NCBI RefSeq assembly: GCF_015206895.1
Contig: NZ_JADEXU010000033.1
Location: forward strand, 1 to 60,308
Length of the DNA stretch: 60,308 nt
Source of the DNA: Nostoc sp. LEGE 12450
Lineage (GTDB): Bacteria > Cyanobacteriota > Cyanobacteriia > Cyanobacteriales > Nostocaceae
Reading direction: 5' to 3'
A program made the position numbers and the translations under genes. Of the stretch, positions 1-10,285 are shown piece after piece. Within the stretch, counting starts at the first letter, position 1; each line of letters begins with the position of its first letter. The notes beneath the pieces are model-generated. The model did not search any database, had not been told where the DNA came from, and saw only the letters and a list, made by a program, of their open reading frames with translations.

Positions 1-112
1 GGGAAATAATCAATGCCCCATGCCCAATACCCTTCTTTTGAAACTTAATCTTTGTTTATAACCAGGGAAAGAGGTACAGAAAGCTACTGGTGTGGAAACC
101 TAGGTATTAGAG

Positions 113-1261
113 GTGAAACCAATTTCTCACTTTTCCAAAGCTACCGAAGATTCCATGCAAAGCAATTTAGTTATATTTCCTAATGCTGGGACTGCGAAAA
201 AAAGCACCCAAACAGAAGAAAGAACAATTACCAACTACGACCGTGCTGAGGAGCAATTTATAGAACTGCTAGCAATGGAGGATTTGGATCGTAAGCTGGA
301 TGTAAAACCTTCAATAGCTAGTGAGTTTGAACAGGCGCTCTCAACAGCAATTCGCGCGGCTTATAAAAACGATCGCTCTAATGAACAGGCTCACCGTTTT
401 TTGCAACGGATACTTTATCGAATTAATCGGCTAAAACTGTTTTGGTACGACGATTTGCGACACTATACCAATGAGCGATCGCTTTATTTATTCTCATGTC
501 GCGATCAAATTGAGGCTGCTTGGCAAAACTGGGAACTGGCACAGATAGATTTACCAGCGCTGCAACAATTGGATGTCAAACACGCTTTAATTGAGCGTGC
601 TTCTACCGATTTAAATCCGCTTTTGTCGGATACTAGCCGCTATATCCGTGAGGATATGACTGAAGCTGGCTATCGTCACCTGCTAGCGATCGGCTCCTTG
701 GATGGCTTGGTTGAAGCTAGTCATATTTCCCGAATTTTGGGTGGTGCTGCTAATGAAGTGCAGTGTACGCTGACCCGAGTCTTAATTGAAGAATATGGCA
801 ACGGTCGTTTATCTCGCAAGCACTCGACATTTTTTGCCCAAATGCTTGCTGAATTCGGAATGAACACTCAACCAGAGGCATATCTAGATTTAGTACCTTG
901 GGAAGTGTTGGCTTCTACCAATCATAACTTTCTGCTGACTGAGCGCAAACGCTATTTTCTGCGTTATAGCGGTGGATTAACCTATTTTGAAGTGGCTGGG
1001 CCTGCCGTTTACAAAAATTATATGTTGGCGGCGCGACGACTGAAACTTTCAGAAGTAGCAGTGGGTTATTGGGAACTGCACATCAAAGAAGATGAACGCC
1101 ACGGCCGTTGGATGTTAGATGATGTAGCTTTGTCTCTAGCAGAAAAATATCCCAATGATGCATGGGAATTGCTTCTTGGCTATGATCAGCAGAAACTCAT
1201 GAGCGATCGCGCGGGTAATGCTGTTGTGCGCTCAATACGCGAAGCAAAACAATCCGTCTGA
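113..1261 (+). CDS. Iron-containing redox enzyme family protein (haem-oxygenase-like diiron fold)
   Basis: This 382-residue protein has an all-helical C-terminal half with a spaced acidic/histidine pattern: EEYGNG near residue 226, a histidine at about 237, then HIKEDERHGRW at about 323-333. That pattern is typical of the haem-oxygenase-like diiron oxidase/oxygenase superfamily (Haem_oxygenas_2 type), in which Glu, His and Asp side chains hold a dinuclear iron centre. The substrate cannot be read from sequence; characterised relatives oxidise or cleave amino-acid or fatty-acid derived substrates. The first 60 residues are polar and probably disordered. The start is a GTG with a weak TAGG about 8 nt upstream; an ATG at 155 is the alternative. 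A methyltransferase-like gene follows on the same strand after 207 bp, but co-transcription is not evident. Confidence 0.7.
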   Translation: MKPISHFSKATEDSMQSNLVIFPNAGTAKKSTQTEERTITNYDRAEEQFIELLAMEDLDRKLDVKPSIASEFEQALSTAIRAAYKNDRSNEQAHRFLQRILYRINRLKLFWYDDLRHYTNERSLYLFSCRDQIEAAWQNWELAQIDLPALQQLDVKHALIERASTDLNPLLSDTSRYIREDMTEAGYRHLLAIGSLDGLVEASHISRILGGAANEVQCTLTRVLIEEYGNGRLSRKHSTFFAQMLAEFGMNTQPEAYLDLVPWEVLASTNHNFLLTERKRYFLRYSGGLTYFEVAGPAVYKNYMLAARRLKLSEVAVGYWELHIKEDERHGRWMLDDVALSLAEKYPNDAWELLLGYDQQKLMSDRAGNAVVRSIREAKQSV

Positions 1262-1468
1262 CTCGTATGTGAAGAGAAATTCCAAAAATTAAAAATAGCA
1301 GGTTTTAGCATTTTAATTTGACATTTTTAAGTCATTTTATATCTAATCTACCTGCGAAAAACTTCTTTAGCAACACCTTGCTAAAGGAACAGTTTCTTAT
1401 TGCCTTAATACAAGGTAATAGATAATTTCTTTCCTGTTTATTATACATTACCAATTGATTGCAGTCAA

Positions 1469-2164
1469 ATGAAAGATATCTTTTTTTGTCCTGAAGAATC
1501 TAATTTCTACTCAAACTGTTTAGAAAGCTTTGTGATCAGAAATTGTAAAAGTTCTGAATCTATTGTGGAGTTTGGTTCAGGAGATGGTAGCCCTGTAATT
1601 AATTCCTTATTGAGAAACAACTTTAATGGTGTAATCCAGGGATTTGAATTAAATACTTCTGCATGGAAGGTTGCAAATTCAACCATCGATGAATACAATC
1701 TCACAAATAAATATATAATCCATAATTCATCTTTGTTTAATTCTTCTCAACCAGATGCCGAGTATCTTGTAGCCAATCCACCCTATCTACCCGCACCAGA
1801 TGACGATATTTATATACCACTTTTATTTGGGGGCGTAGATGGAGCCACAGTTACCAACGAGCTTTTGTTGTTAGATTACGAAAATGTCTTGGTTTTAATA
1901 TCTAGCTTTTCTAATCCCATAAATACGTTGAACCTAGCAAAACAAAATGGTTATTATGTTCAAAATTTCATGGTGTTACCTTTGGAGTTCGGCTACTATA
2001 GCTCGGAACCTAAAGTAAAAAAACACATAGAAGAACTCCGAAAAAACAAAATGGCGTTTTACTCTGGCGAACATTATTTTTTAGCTGGCGTTTTATTTAC
2101 AAAATCACAGAATCCTGGAATTGATTTATCTAATCAATTAGCTCAGGTGATGACAAGTTTGTGA
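1469..2164 (+). CDS. Class I SAM-dependent methyltransferase with NPPY motif
   Basis: This 231-residue protein carries a Rossmann-type motif I, VEFGSGDGS at about residues 33-41, and a motif IV VANPPY at about 101-106. NPPY is found in enzymes that methylate an amide or amino nitrogen of a polar planar group, such as PrmC/HemK and N6-adenine or guanine methyltransferases. No target-recognition domain and no PrmC N-terminal helical domain is present, so the substrate is open: a protein, RNA base or small molecule. The gene looks more A+T-rich than ligA nearby. No clear Shine-Dalgarno precedes the ATG. A stem-loop follows the stop. It could be an accessory or acquired gene. Confidence 0.65.
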   Translation: MKDIFFCPEESNFYSNCLESFVIRNCKSSESIVEFGSGDGSPVINSLLRNNFNGVIQGFELNTSAWKVANSTIDEYNLTNKYIIHNSSLFNSSQPDAEYLVANPPYLPAPDDDIYIPLLFGGVDGATVTNELLLLDYENVLVLISSFSNPINTLNLAKQNGYYVQNFMVLPLEFGYYSSEPKVKKHIEELRKNKMAFYSGEHYFLAGVLFTKSQNPGIDLSNQLAQVMTSL

Positions 2165-2179
2165 AAATATATAGACTGA

Positions 2180-2219
2180 GATTCCTGACTTAATTAAATA
2201 AGTCGGGAATCGGATTTTT
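2180..2219 (+). terminator. Stem-loop terminator after the methyltransferase gene
   Basis: Arms at 2180-2192 and 2199-2211 pair over 13 positions with one G-U, with a 6-nt A+T loop, followed by a short T run at 2214-2218. It lies 16 bp after the stop codon. The same deoxy-sequence theme (GATTCC..GACTT / AAGTCGGG) recurs in the palindromic element at 9723, so it may be repeat-derived. Confidence 0.55.
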
Positions 2220-2254
2220 CACGATCGGAATTTTGATTTTACGGTGAATAAGGT

Positions 2255-3280
2255 TTACAATCGAAGATTTTTCTTCACAGTAGAAGCCGTATCTGGGTAG
2301 TCACTAAATACGCCATCAACACCTAAGCTGAAAAATAGTTCATATTCCCCTTGGGGATTTCCTTGAAAATCCAGTGGCAAAAAGCAGTCTTCATTGCGGA
2401 AAGTCCAGGCATGAACTAGCAAACCAGCCGCATGAGCATCGATGACTAAAGATGTAGGCGATGTCTGGCGACAAGCCGCTCCGCGTCTACGCAATTTACC
2501 ACTACTATCTCTAGGAACCAGCAAATTTTTATGAATCCCAACCGCCTGTGCATATTTAGCAATTTCTCTTAAACCTGATGCAGTGGCTAAATCTGCATAA
2601 GTACGTTCATCGCCACTAATGACAAAATCATCAGGTTTACCACTGTTATTCAGCAATTGCACCAGAGGTAAATCAGTCTTTGTAGATAAATCTTGTAAAT
2701 TACTCACTTCAAAAGACTGAATGAAAATAGGTGCATTAGCGCCCTCATAACCGTTGGCTGCCAAAGTTGCAAGTAGGGGTGGTTCTAGGGCTAACCCAAT
2801 AGATTTAAAGTAAGTTGGGTGTTTTGTTTCTGGATAAATGCCGATCGCACGATTAATTTCAGCACTTTTACGCTTCACTAAATCAATGATTTCTTGCAGC
2901 GTGGGAATTTCAAAGAGTCCATCATAAGCGGTATTTTGCGATCGCAGTTGCCCAATTCGCTCTTTGGCTCGTAGTGTTTTCAGTTCTGCCAGGGTAAAAT
3001 CTTCAGTAAACCAGCCAGTTTTTGATTCGCCATCAATTATTTTGGTGTTTTGAAGGTGAGCAAATTCTGCATGGTTAGCAACGTCGGTGGTTTCAGAAAT
3101 CTCATTTTCGTGACGAGCAATTAAAACACCATCTTTGGTGGAAACTAAATCAGGTTCAATATAATCAGCACCCAATGCAATCGCTAATTCATAAGCGGCT
3201 AAAGTATGTTCTGGACGATAGCCGCTAGCGCCTCGGTGTGCAATGATAATTGGAGATGTTTTACTAATAGCCACTGACAT
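2255..3280 (-). CDS. Glycerophosphodiester phosphodiesterase (GDPD/GlpQ family)
   Basis: This enzyme of about 341 residues hydrolyses glycerophosphodiesters to glycerol-3-phosphate and an alcohol. The family signature is at the N-terminus: IIAHRGASGYRPEHT with the catalytic histidine, then YIEPDL (metal-binding Glu and Asp) and LIARHE (second histidine). Length and motif order match GlpQ-type enzymes. No signal peptide precedes the AHRG motif, although many GlpQ proteins are periplasmic. ATG at 3280 is preferred; a TTG codon directly before it is also in frame. The start lies inside the last codons of the upstream secreted repeat gene, in a +1 frame. Near the C-terminus the segment GKLRRRGAACRQTSPTSL contains about 11 extra residues encoded by an inserted small dispersed repeat (2459-2493), which keeps the frame. 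Confidence 0.88.
   Translation of the reverse strand: MSVAISKTSPIIIAHRGASGYRPEHTLAAYELAIALGADYIEPDLVSTKDGVLIARHENEISETTDVANHAEFAHLQNTKIIDGESKTGWFTEDFTLAELKTLRAKERIGQLRSQNTAYDGLFEIPTLQEIIDLVKRKSAEINRAIGIYPETKHPTYFKSIGLALEPPLLATLAANGYEGANAPIFIQSFEVSNLQDLSTKTDLPLVQLLNNSGKPDDFVISGDERTYADLATASGLREIAKYAQAVGIHKNLLVPRDSSGKLRRRGAACRQTSPTSLVIDAHAAGLLVHAWTFRNEDCFLPLDFQGNPQGEYELFFSLGVDGVFSDYPDTASTVKKNLRL
2459..2493. repeat. Small dispersed repeat inserted in frame within the GDPD gene
   Basis: A 35-bp G+C-rich segment starting GCGATGTCTGGCGACAAG and ending CGTCTACGC interrupts the gene where family members read straight from GKL to a P(P)TSLV motif. The segment resembles micro-repeats scattered in Nostoc genomes. 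A similar GATGTCTACGACGGGCTAC element sits inside the Uma2 gene at 18301. Confidence 0.6.
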
Positions 3281-4214
3281 CAACTAATCGATATCCTTCA
3301 CCAACCAGTTTGTCAAAAGTAGCCTGATACTGACCTGAAGTCAATCCATGTCGCGCCTGCCAAGCTGAACCACCAGACTTTTCCCAAATAGCGGCGTATC
3401 GGTTTTGTCCGTTGACATCATAACCACTTACGTCAACTAATCGATATCCTTCACCAACTAGTTTGTCAAAAGTCTCTTGATACTGGGCTGAAGTCAATCC
3501 ATGTCGCGCTTGCCAAGCTGGGCCGCCAGATTTCACCCAAATTGCGGCGTATCGGTCTTGTCCATTGACACCATAACCACTAACATCAACTAACCGATAT
3601 CCCTCACCAACTAGTTTGTCAAAAGTTGCTTGATACTGAGCTGAGGTCAATCCATGTCGCGCTTGCCAAGCTGGGCCATCAGACTTCTCCCAAATAGCGG
3701 CATATCTGTCTTGTCCGTTCACAGCATAACCACTAACGTGAACTAATCGATATCCTTCACCAACTAGTTTGTCAAAAGTAGCTTGATACTGGGCTGAGGT
3801 TAATCCATGTCGCGCTTGCCAAGCAGGACCACCAGACTTCACCCAAATAGCAGCATATCGGCCTTGTCCCTTGACATCATAACCACTGACATCAACCAAT
3901 CGATATCCTTCGCCAACTAGTTTGTCAAACGTAGCTTGATACTGGGCTGAGGTCAATCCATGCCGCGCTTCCCAAGCCCCACTACCAGACTTCACCCAAA
4001 TAGCGGCATATCGGTCTTGTCCGTTAGCGATCGCTTGTCTTCTGACATCAGGTATTCTCTGTAACTGGGCAACATTTTGAGCAATTACCTTTGTGTTTGT
4101 CTCACTATTGCTGACACTATTAGCAAAGTTAATGGGAGCGGCAAAAGCGGAACTGACTAAAGTTGCAAGTAACGCTGCACTAGAGGCAGTAAATGTTAAA
4201 GAACGTATGAACAT
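3264..4214 (-). CDS. Secreted protein with five 51-residue tandem repeats (BTRD1-like)
   Basis: An ATG at 4214 opens a 316-residue protein with a signal peptide: MFIRS, a hydrophobic core, then SAFAAP as a likely signal peptidase site. A GTG at 4250 in frame is less likely. After a linker of about 50 residues there are five repeats of 51 residues with the core RYAAIW..S...W.ARHGLTS, QYQ.TFDKLV and GEGYRLV.VSGY. This matches what I know as bacterial tandem repeat domain 1, seen in extracellular bacterial proteins. The DNA copies are nearly identical, which implies recent expansion or conversion. The last repeat stops at VSGY, exactly where the GDPD gene begins in a +1 frame. The function is unknown; the protein is presumably periplasmic or surface located. 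Confidence 0.75.
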   Translation of the reverse strand: MFIRSLTFTASSAALLATLVSSAFAAPINFANSVSNSETNTKVIAQNVAQLQRIPDVRRQAIANGQDRYAAIWVKSGSGAWEARHGLTSAQYQATFDKLVGEGYRLVDVSGYDVKGQGRYAAIWVKSGGPAWQARHGLTSAQYQATFDKLVGEGYRLVHVSGYAVNGQDRYAAIWEKSDGPAWQARHGLTSAQYQATFDKLVGEGYRLVDVSGYGVNGQDRYAAIWVKSGGPAWQARHGLTSAQYQETFDKLVGEGYRLVDVSGYDVNGQNRYAAIWEKSGGSAWQARHGLTSGQYQATFDKLVGEGYRLVDVSGY

Positions 4215-4690
4215 ATTAGTAAAATAAAAATGTAAATTTGTGGGCTGCACTGACTAAATAGGTTTGCATTTATTTTTTATGCAATACCCAGGTAGCGATG
4301 CTGATAATTGTGGATACCCAAGATTTACAGATGATTCCTGAATTCAGAATACCGAACTTTTATTTGTATATCTTTGGCATAACTTTACTATGTAGTTTTA
4401 GCTTATTTTCTGCCGATAATAGCTAATGAAAGGCGCGATACTCTCTATTTTGTGCTTTGCACTTTCTTACACTTTAAAGAAAAAATATTTTAACTCGCCC
4501 AGAAGAACATGAACTCAAATAAGCTTAGTACAAAATACATTTATATTGACTTTAAAAACATCTTATTCCCCAGCCAATAACAATGGGTTCTATAGTTATC
4601 GATCCATATTTCTGAGATGGGAACGATCGAGATCGCATCACTCTAAATACGGTTCGAATAAGGTTTTTTGATGAAAGTTATAGATCGCAA

Positions 4691-4755
4691 AGACGCGATA
4701 AATCGCCGTATTGACAATAATCAGTCCTTTGTAGAGACGGCGATTTATCGCGTCT
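4691..4755. repeat. 19-bp perfect inverted repeat of the GACGCGAT..ATCGCGTC family
   Basis: Arms 4691-4709 and 4737-4755 are perfect reverse complements around a 27-nt spacer. The arm sequence is related to the palindromes at 13371 and 44772, so this is a dispersed intergenic repeat and not a gene-specific site. Confidence 0.65.
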
Positions 4756-4760
4756 CTTCC

Positions 4761-4910
4761 CTTAACCGAACCGTATTCAATACTTTTCGGTTAAGGGGGA
4801 AAGGGGAAAGGGAAAGGGTTTGAATTTCCCTTTCCCCATTGCCCTTTAACCTTTCCCCATACCAAAAGAGAGATTATCGAGTTTAATCGAAAAGTATTGG
4901 AACCGTATTG
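4761..4910. repeat. Nested inverted repeat with purine-rich core
   Basis: Arms 4761-4769 and 4787-4795 pair perfectly. A second pairing links AATACTTTTCGGTTAA near 4780 with TTAATCGAAAAGTATT near 4884 (one mismatch), enclosing a GGGGAAAGGGAAAGGG tract facing a complementary pyrimidine tract. Transcribed, it would fold into a long hairpin. Confidence 0.5.
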
Positions 4911-5087
4911 GCATCACTAGTAATGAAAGTTGCCGAAAGATATCCGGTACTACCTTGCCCTTGTTGTAGCGATCGCCTACCAAGACATCCAATTTGGGTA
5001 GAATATAATATGAAAGATTAATTCATGAAAGCCTTGATTTCACAGGTTAGTCGCGGCTATCCAAACAATAGGCTTCAATATCTTTAA

Positions 5088-7157
<2,070 letters not shown>

Positions 7158-7190
7158 TTCGTAATAAAAAAAACGGGGTAGAGTATAAAG

Positions 7191-7232
7191 ACTTCTACAG
7201 CTTAAACTTTCTTAAGCTTTAGAAGTATTTTA
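7191..7232 (+). terminator. Stem-loop terminator after ligA
   Basis: Arms 7191-7205 and 7212-7226 pair over 15 bp with one mismatch around a 6-nt loop and are followed by a T-rich stretch. Confidence 0.6.
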
Positions 7233-7601
7233 ATTCGCATCCCCCAAAAAATAAATCTCTTGTGGGGTGGACATCTTGTCCGCCCTAGTTGCGCCAATTA
7301 AATGCGCGACATAATTACCTTTAGATCAAGGCTCGATCCTCCCTAAGCCTCCTTAAAAAAGAGGGAAATTAGAGCAAGGCTAAGTTGCCCAAAGTCATCT
7401 TTAGCAAGCCCATAGGGTGCAAATGATTAGGCAGTCTAAAATTCGATGCTTTTATACTACTGTAAATTGGTAGATTTATCGTATAATACTTTTCAAATGC
7501 GATCGCTTCCTTTGGGATGTAGCCATTAAGTGCAAACAACATACCAAAGGAAACGGACGAGTGTGAACATCGCCCTATGAATCAAACTATGGAGAATTCA
7601 G
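7233..7601. other. Intergenic region with one dispersed hairpin
   Basis: I see no gene here. A short hairpin (arms 7265-7273 and 7277-7285, GGGTGGACA / TGTCCGCCC) resembles a common cyanobacterial intergenic repeat. The promoter of the downstream dioxygenase should lie in the right part; no clear -10/-35 pair stands out. Confidence 0.5.
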
Positions 7602-8570
7602 ATGACTAACAAACACATTGAAGTCAAACAGGTAGCTGGTTTCATTGGTGCTGAAATCAGTGACGTAGACCTTTCACGTCCTTTGCACGATGATGCAGTT
7701 AAAGAAATTCGTCAAGCGCTATTGAAGTGGAAAGTCGTGTTCTTTCGCGGTCAGAACATCGATCATGCTGCACAGGTTGCATTCACGGCTCGTTTTGGCG
7801 AAGTGACCTACGCACATCCTCACGAAGATGAGCCGATAGAAGGTTTCTCAGAAATCTTGCCAATTGATCGCAGCCGCTACGAACGGCGCAATGGTTTACG
7901 GCGTTCCAGCTACGAGAGTCGCTGGCATACCGATGTGACAGCAGTTGTCAACCCACCTGCGGCATCGATTTTGCGTGCAGTTAACGTTCCCAGCTTCGGT
8001 GGTGACACACAGTGGACTAATTTGGTCGCAGCCTACGAGGGTTTATCAGCACCCCTGCGGGCGCTTGCAGACGGATTGAAAGCCGAACATCGCTTCAATG
8101 CGCGTTTGAATCTGCCCAGCAATAGCAAGATCGCCCAGCGCATTGCTGCCAATCCACTGGTTTCAATTCACCCAGTAGTACGCGTTCATCCTGAGACAGG
8201 TGAACGAGCATTGTACGTGAATCCTGGCTTCACCTCGCACATTCTTGACGTGTCACGACAAGAAAGCGACCTGCTGCTTGAGTTATTCTTCAACCAAATC
8301 ACCAAGCCTGCCTACACCACTCGCTTCCGATGGAACAACGGTGACATTGCTTTCTGGGATAACCGTGCCACCTCGCATTTAGCCCCACAGGATCTAGATC
8401 ATCTAGAAGTTGAGCGCGTCCTCTATCGCACAACCATCACGGGTGACGTTCCAGTTGGGCCCGATGGTTTCCGATCGCAAGTGGTTGAAGGTGAAGCGTT
8501 CAGCAGCGAATTACCAACCATCTTGAAGAGCAGAGCCGATAAGCTAGAAGCAGAACCAGTGCTTTCGTAA
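7602..8570 (+). CDS. TauD/TfdA-family 2-oxoglutarate-dependent dioxygenase
   Basis: This 322-residue non-haem Fe(II) enzyme couples 2-oxoglutarate decarboxylation to substrate hydroxylation; relatives cleave taurine, alkyl sulfates or aryloxyalkanoates. The iron ligands are visible as HTD (His109, Asp111) and the distal histidine in ATSHLAP (His259). The 2-oxoglutarate-binding arginine is in VLYRTT (Arg276). The length fits taurine or alkylsulfatase-type members. No sulfonate transporter or sulfur gene adjoins it, so the substrate is not defined by context. By eye, base composition is more G+C-rich than the neighbours, which suggests possible transfer. A strong terminator follows. The start ATG is preceded by a GGAG motif about 8 nt upstream. 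Confidence 0.87.
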   Translation: MTNKHIEVKQVAGFIGAEISDVDLSRPLHDDAVKEIRQALLKWKVVFFRGQNIDHAAQVAFTARFGEVTYAHPHEDEPIEGFSEILPIDRSRYERRNGLRRSSYESRWHTDVTAVVNPPAASILRAVNVPSFGGDTQWTNLVAAYEGLSAPLRALADGLKAEHRFNARLNLPSNSKIAQRIAANPLVSIHPVVRVHPETGERALYVNPGFTSHILDVSRQESDLLLELFFNQITKPAYTTRFRWNNGDIAFWDNRATSHLAPQDLDHLEVERVLYRTTITGDVPVGPDGFRSQVVEGEAFSSELPTILKSRADKLEAEPVLS

Positions 8571-8617
8571 GTAGTTAAAAGCTTATATACAAGGCTTTAC
8601 CCACCTACGCGGGTTAA

Positions 8618-8652
8618 TAACAAGGGGCACAAATCCCCTTGTTAATTTTTTC
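8618..8652 (+). terminator. Rho-independent terminator after the dioxygenase gene
   Basis: A perfect 10-bp stem (8618-8627 with 8635-8644), a 7-nt loop and a following ATTTTTTC tract form a textbook intrinsic terminator. Confidence 0.85.
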
Positions 8653-8831
8653 TGAGCCTACGGAGGTGGACGATAACCAAAATTGATCTGGATTGTACTG
8701 TTATATTTCTGAAGAATATTACCAAAACCTTGATAATATTGATAGCGATTGCGTTCAACTCTGGAACCCTAGTAGATCGTTTACCCTAAAAATGGTCAAA
8801 GGTAAATTTGGAGTTTTATTAAATAAAACAA

Positions 8832-9062
8832 ATGTCCGAAGAAAAGCCTATAAGTCCTTGGAACTACAAACCTTGGTGGTGTCAGCCCTGGTCTATAGTT
8901 CTCACAGGTGTAACAATCATTAGTGGTAGCTGGTTACTATTTAAAACTATCTGGCTAACCATTCTTGTCTCTATCCCTATAGTGATATGGATGGGATTTT
9001 TTGTGTTGTTTTGGCCACAACTAATGATTCGTAGTGGGATTTTAGAGTCGTATAAAGACTAA
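8832..9062 (+). CDS. Small two-helix membrane protein (DUF6737-like)
   Basis: This 76-residue protein has a tryptophan-rich N-terminus (PWNYKPWWCQPW) and two adjacent hydrophobic helices at about residues 21-40 and 44-66, ending in a short polar tail. It fits a small conserved cyanobacterial membrane protein family that I recall as DUF6737. No biochemical role is known to me. The start ATG has no clear ribosome binding site, but the tryptophan-rich N-terminus argues for this frame over the overlapping ORF at 8693. Confidence 0.6.
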   Translation: MSEEKPISPWNYKPWWCQPWSIVLTGVTIISGSWLLFKTIWLTILVSIPIVIWMGFFVLFWPQLMIRSGILESYKD

Positions 9063-9083
9063 TTCTAGAGAAAATTCTAGGTT

Positions 9084-9437
9084 TCAAAATTCTTGCTTTT
9101 GCGTAACAATCCACATCAAATCTAACCACAATTGAGGATAAGCCTTCTTAATCTGTGATTTGGGGTCGTGCAACAGATTTGTCGCATTTAAGCAAACAAC
9201 TTCAACTAGACCCAGAGATTCTGCCACTTCTATCAGTAAATTTTTTTCGGCTACTACAGCAGCAATCAGTCTATCAGGACAGTAAATCCTAATATGTTTG
9301 GCATGAGCGGTACACGCTCCTTTTAAGCTAGAATTTAGCACTTTTATATAGCAGTGGCGTAGTAATTCCCATGCTGTTGGGTGAGATTGCTCCATAATAA
9401 GGGTAAATTGTTGCGCTAAGTCTTCTTCGGTAATCAT
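9084..9437 (-). CDS. Hypothetical protein, 117 residues
   Basis: I do not recognise this gene. The protein is soluble and helical with three cysteines and a conserved-looking core, PDRLIAAVVAEKN. The start was set at the second in-frame ATG (9437), because a GGAG motif lies 6 nt before it and would overlap the first ATG at 9449. It converges on the small membrane protein gene, with only 21 bp between the two stops. No transmembrane segment or signal peptide is seen. Confidence 0.5.
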   Translation of the reverse strand: MITEEDLAQQFTLIMEQSHPTAWELLRHCYIKVLNSSLKGACTAHAKHIRIYCPDRLIAAVVAEKNLLIEVAESLGLVEVVCLNATNLLHDPKSQIKKAYPQLWLDLMWIVTQKQEF

Positions 9438-9722
9438 TACTTTCTCCATTATTATTGTGCTAAAAACTGTAATTTTATCTCTGCACAGTGAAGATGACGC
9501 AGCATTGCTAATGTTGTGTGCATTTTTATCTGAGTAAAATTTATCTATCTGGCATAATTTGTTGATAAATTTTCTACGGCTTATGTTACTTTCCTATCAA
9601 GGATCAAAGCTGAAACCGATTACTAAAACCGTATCAATCGCTGCTTTATACCAAACTAATTGCTATAAAGCCAAGTTACTGAAAACAGAATTAAGCAGCT
9701 AGAAGAACTTTCCTGCAAGTAG

Positions 9723-9825
9723 TATAGCAATCCTAAATGAGTTGTGAAAATCGAGAAACTCAGATCCCCGACTTCTTTGAGAAGTCGGGGATCTTATTGT
9801 TCACGAATGATTTAGGACTGCTATA
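9723..9825. repeat. MITE-like 103-bp palindromic element
   Basis: The ends TATAGCAATCCTAAAT and ATTTAGGACTGCTATA form imperfect terminal inverted repeats. The centre holds a second near-perfect hairpin (GATCCCCGACTTCT / AGAAGTCGGGGATC). There is no ORF inside. The structure is that of a non-autonomous miniature element, or a long transcribed hairpin. Confidence 0.7.
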
Positions 9826-9826
9826 G

Positions 9827-10153
9827 ATGAATCAAAGCAAAAATTTTGCCCGCTGTAAGAAAGCTAGTGATATTTTGATTTTAGTTAAATCGACTATGGC
9901 TTTTGAAAAATTAGAGATTAAAGCAAATCAATCAGGACAGTCATCTACGCAGAGATCATCTGGACTGGGCTGCAAAATTAAGCGATCGCACATTGTTATT
10001 TTTGCCGTCAGTCTGATTAATTGTCTGGCACTCTCCTTCCCGCAGCCTTTGGCAAAGAACAGACCCGGACGAAAGTTGCGAGGGTTGGAATCTAACCCTC
10101 AGAATTTCTCTGCATCCACACAAACTATCAGTATCAAAAATATCCAGTTTTGA
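9827..10153 (+). CDS. Doubtful small ORF, 108 residues
   Basis: This ORF begins directly after the palindromic element. It has one hydrophobic stretch (IVIFAVSLINCLALSF, about residues 56-71) between charged flanks. No family is recognised, no ribosome binding site is clear, and codon use is unremarkable. It could be a small membrane or secreted protein or a chance frame; confidence is low. Confidence 0.25.
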   Translation: MNQSKNFARCKKASDILILVKSTMAFEKLEIKANQSGQSSTQRSSGLGCKIKRSHIVIFAVSLINCLALSFPQPLAKNRPGRKLRGLESNPQNFSASTQTISIKNIQF

Positions 10154-10285
10154 TAGAAACTCTACCAGTATGATAAGTTTTGATAATTTTTAGTTGACAA
10201 TGATAATTTTCAACATGGCTTTGGGTAGAAGACTTTGTAAGCATATAGATGCTCAGAGGATTTGCACGGTGAGGGTTAGGGTGAT

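Noticed and set aside
8693..8923. 76-codon plus-strand frame overlapping the DUF6737-like gene
   Set aside because: It has no ribosome binding site or recognisable composition, and it conflicts with the tryptophan-rich membrane protein frame at 8832.
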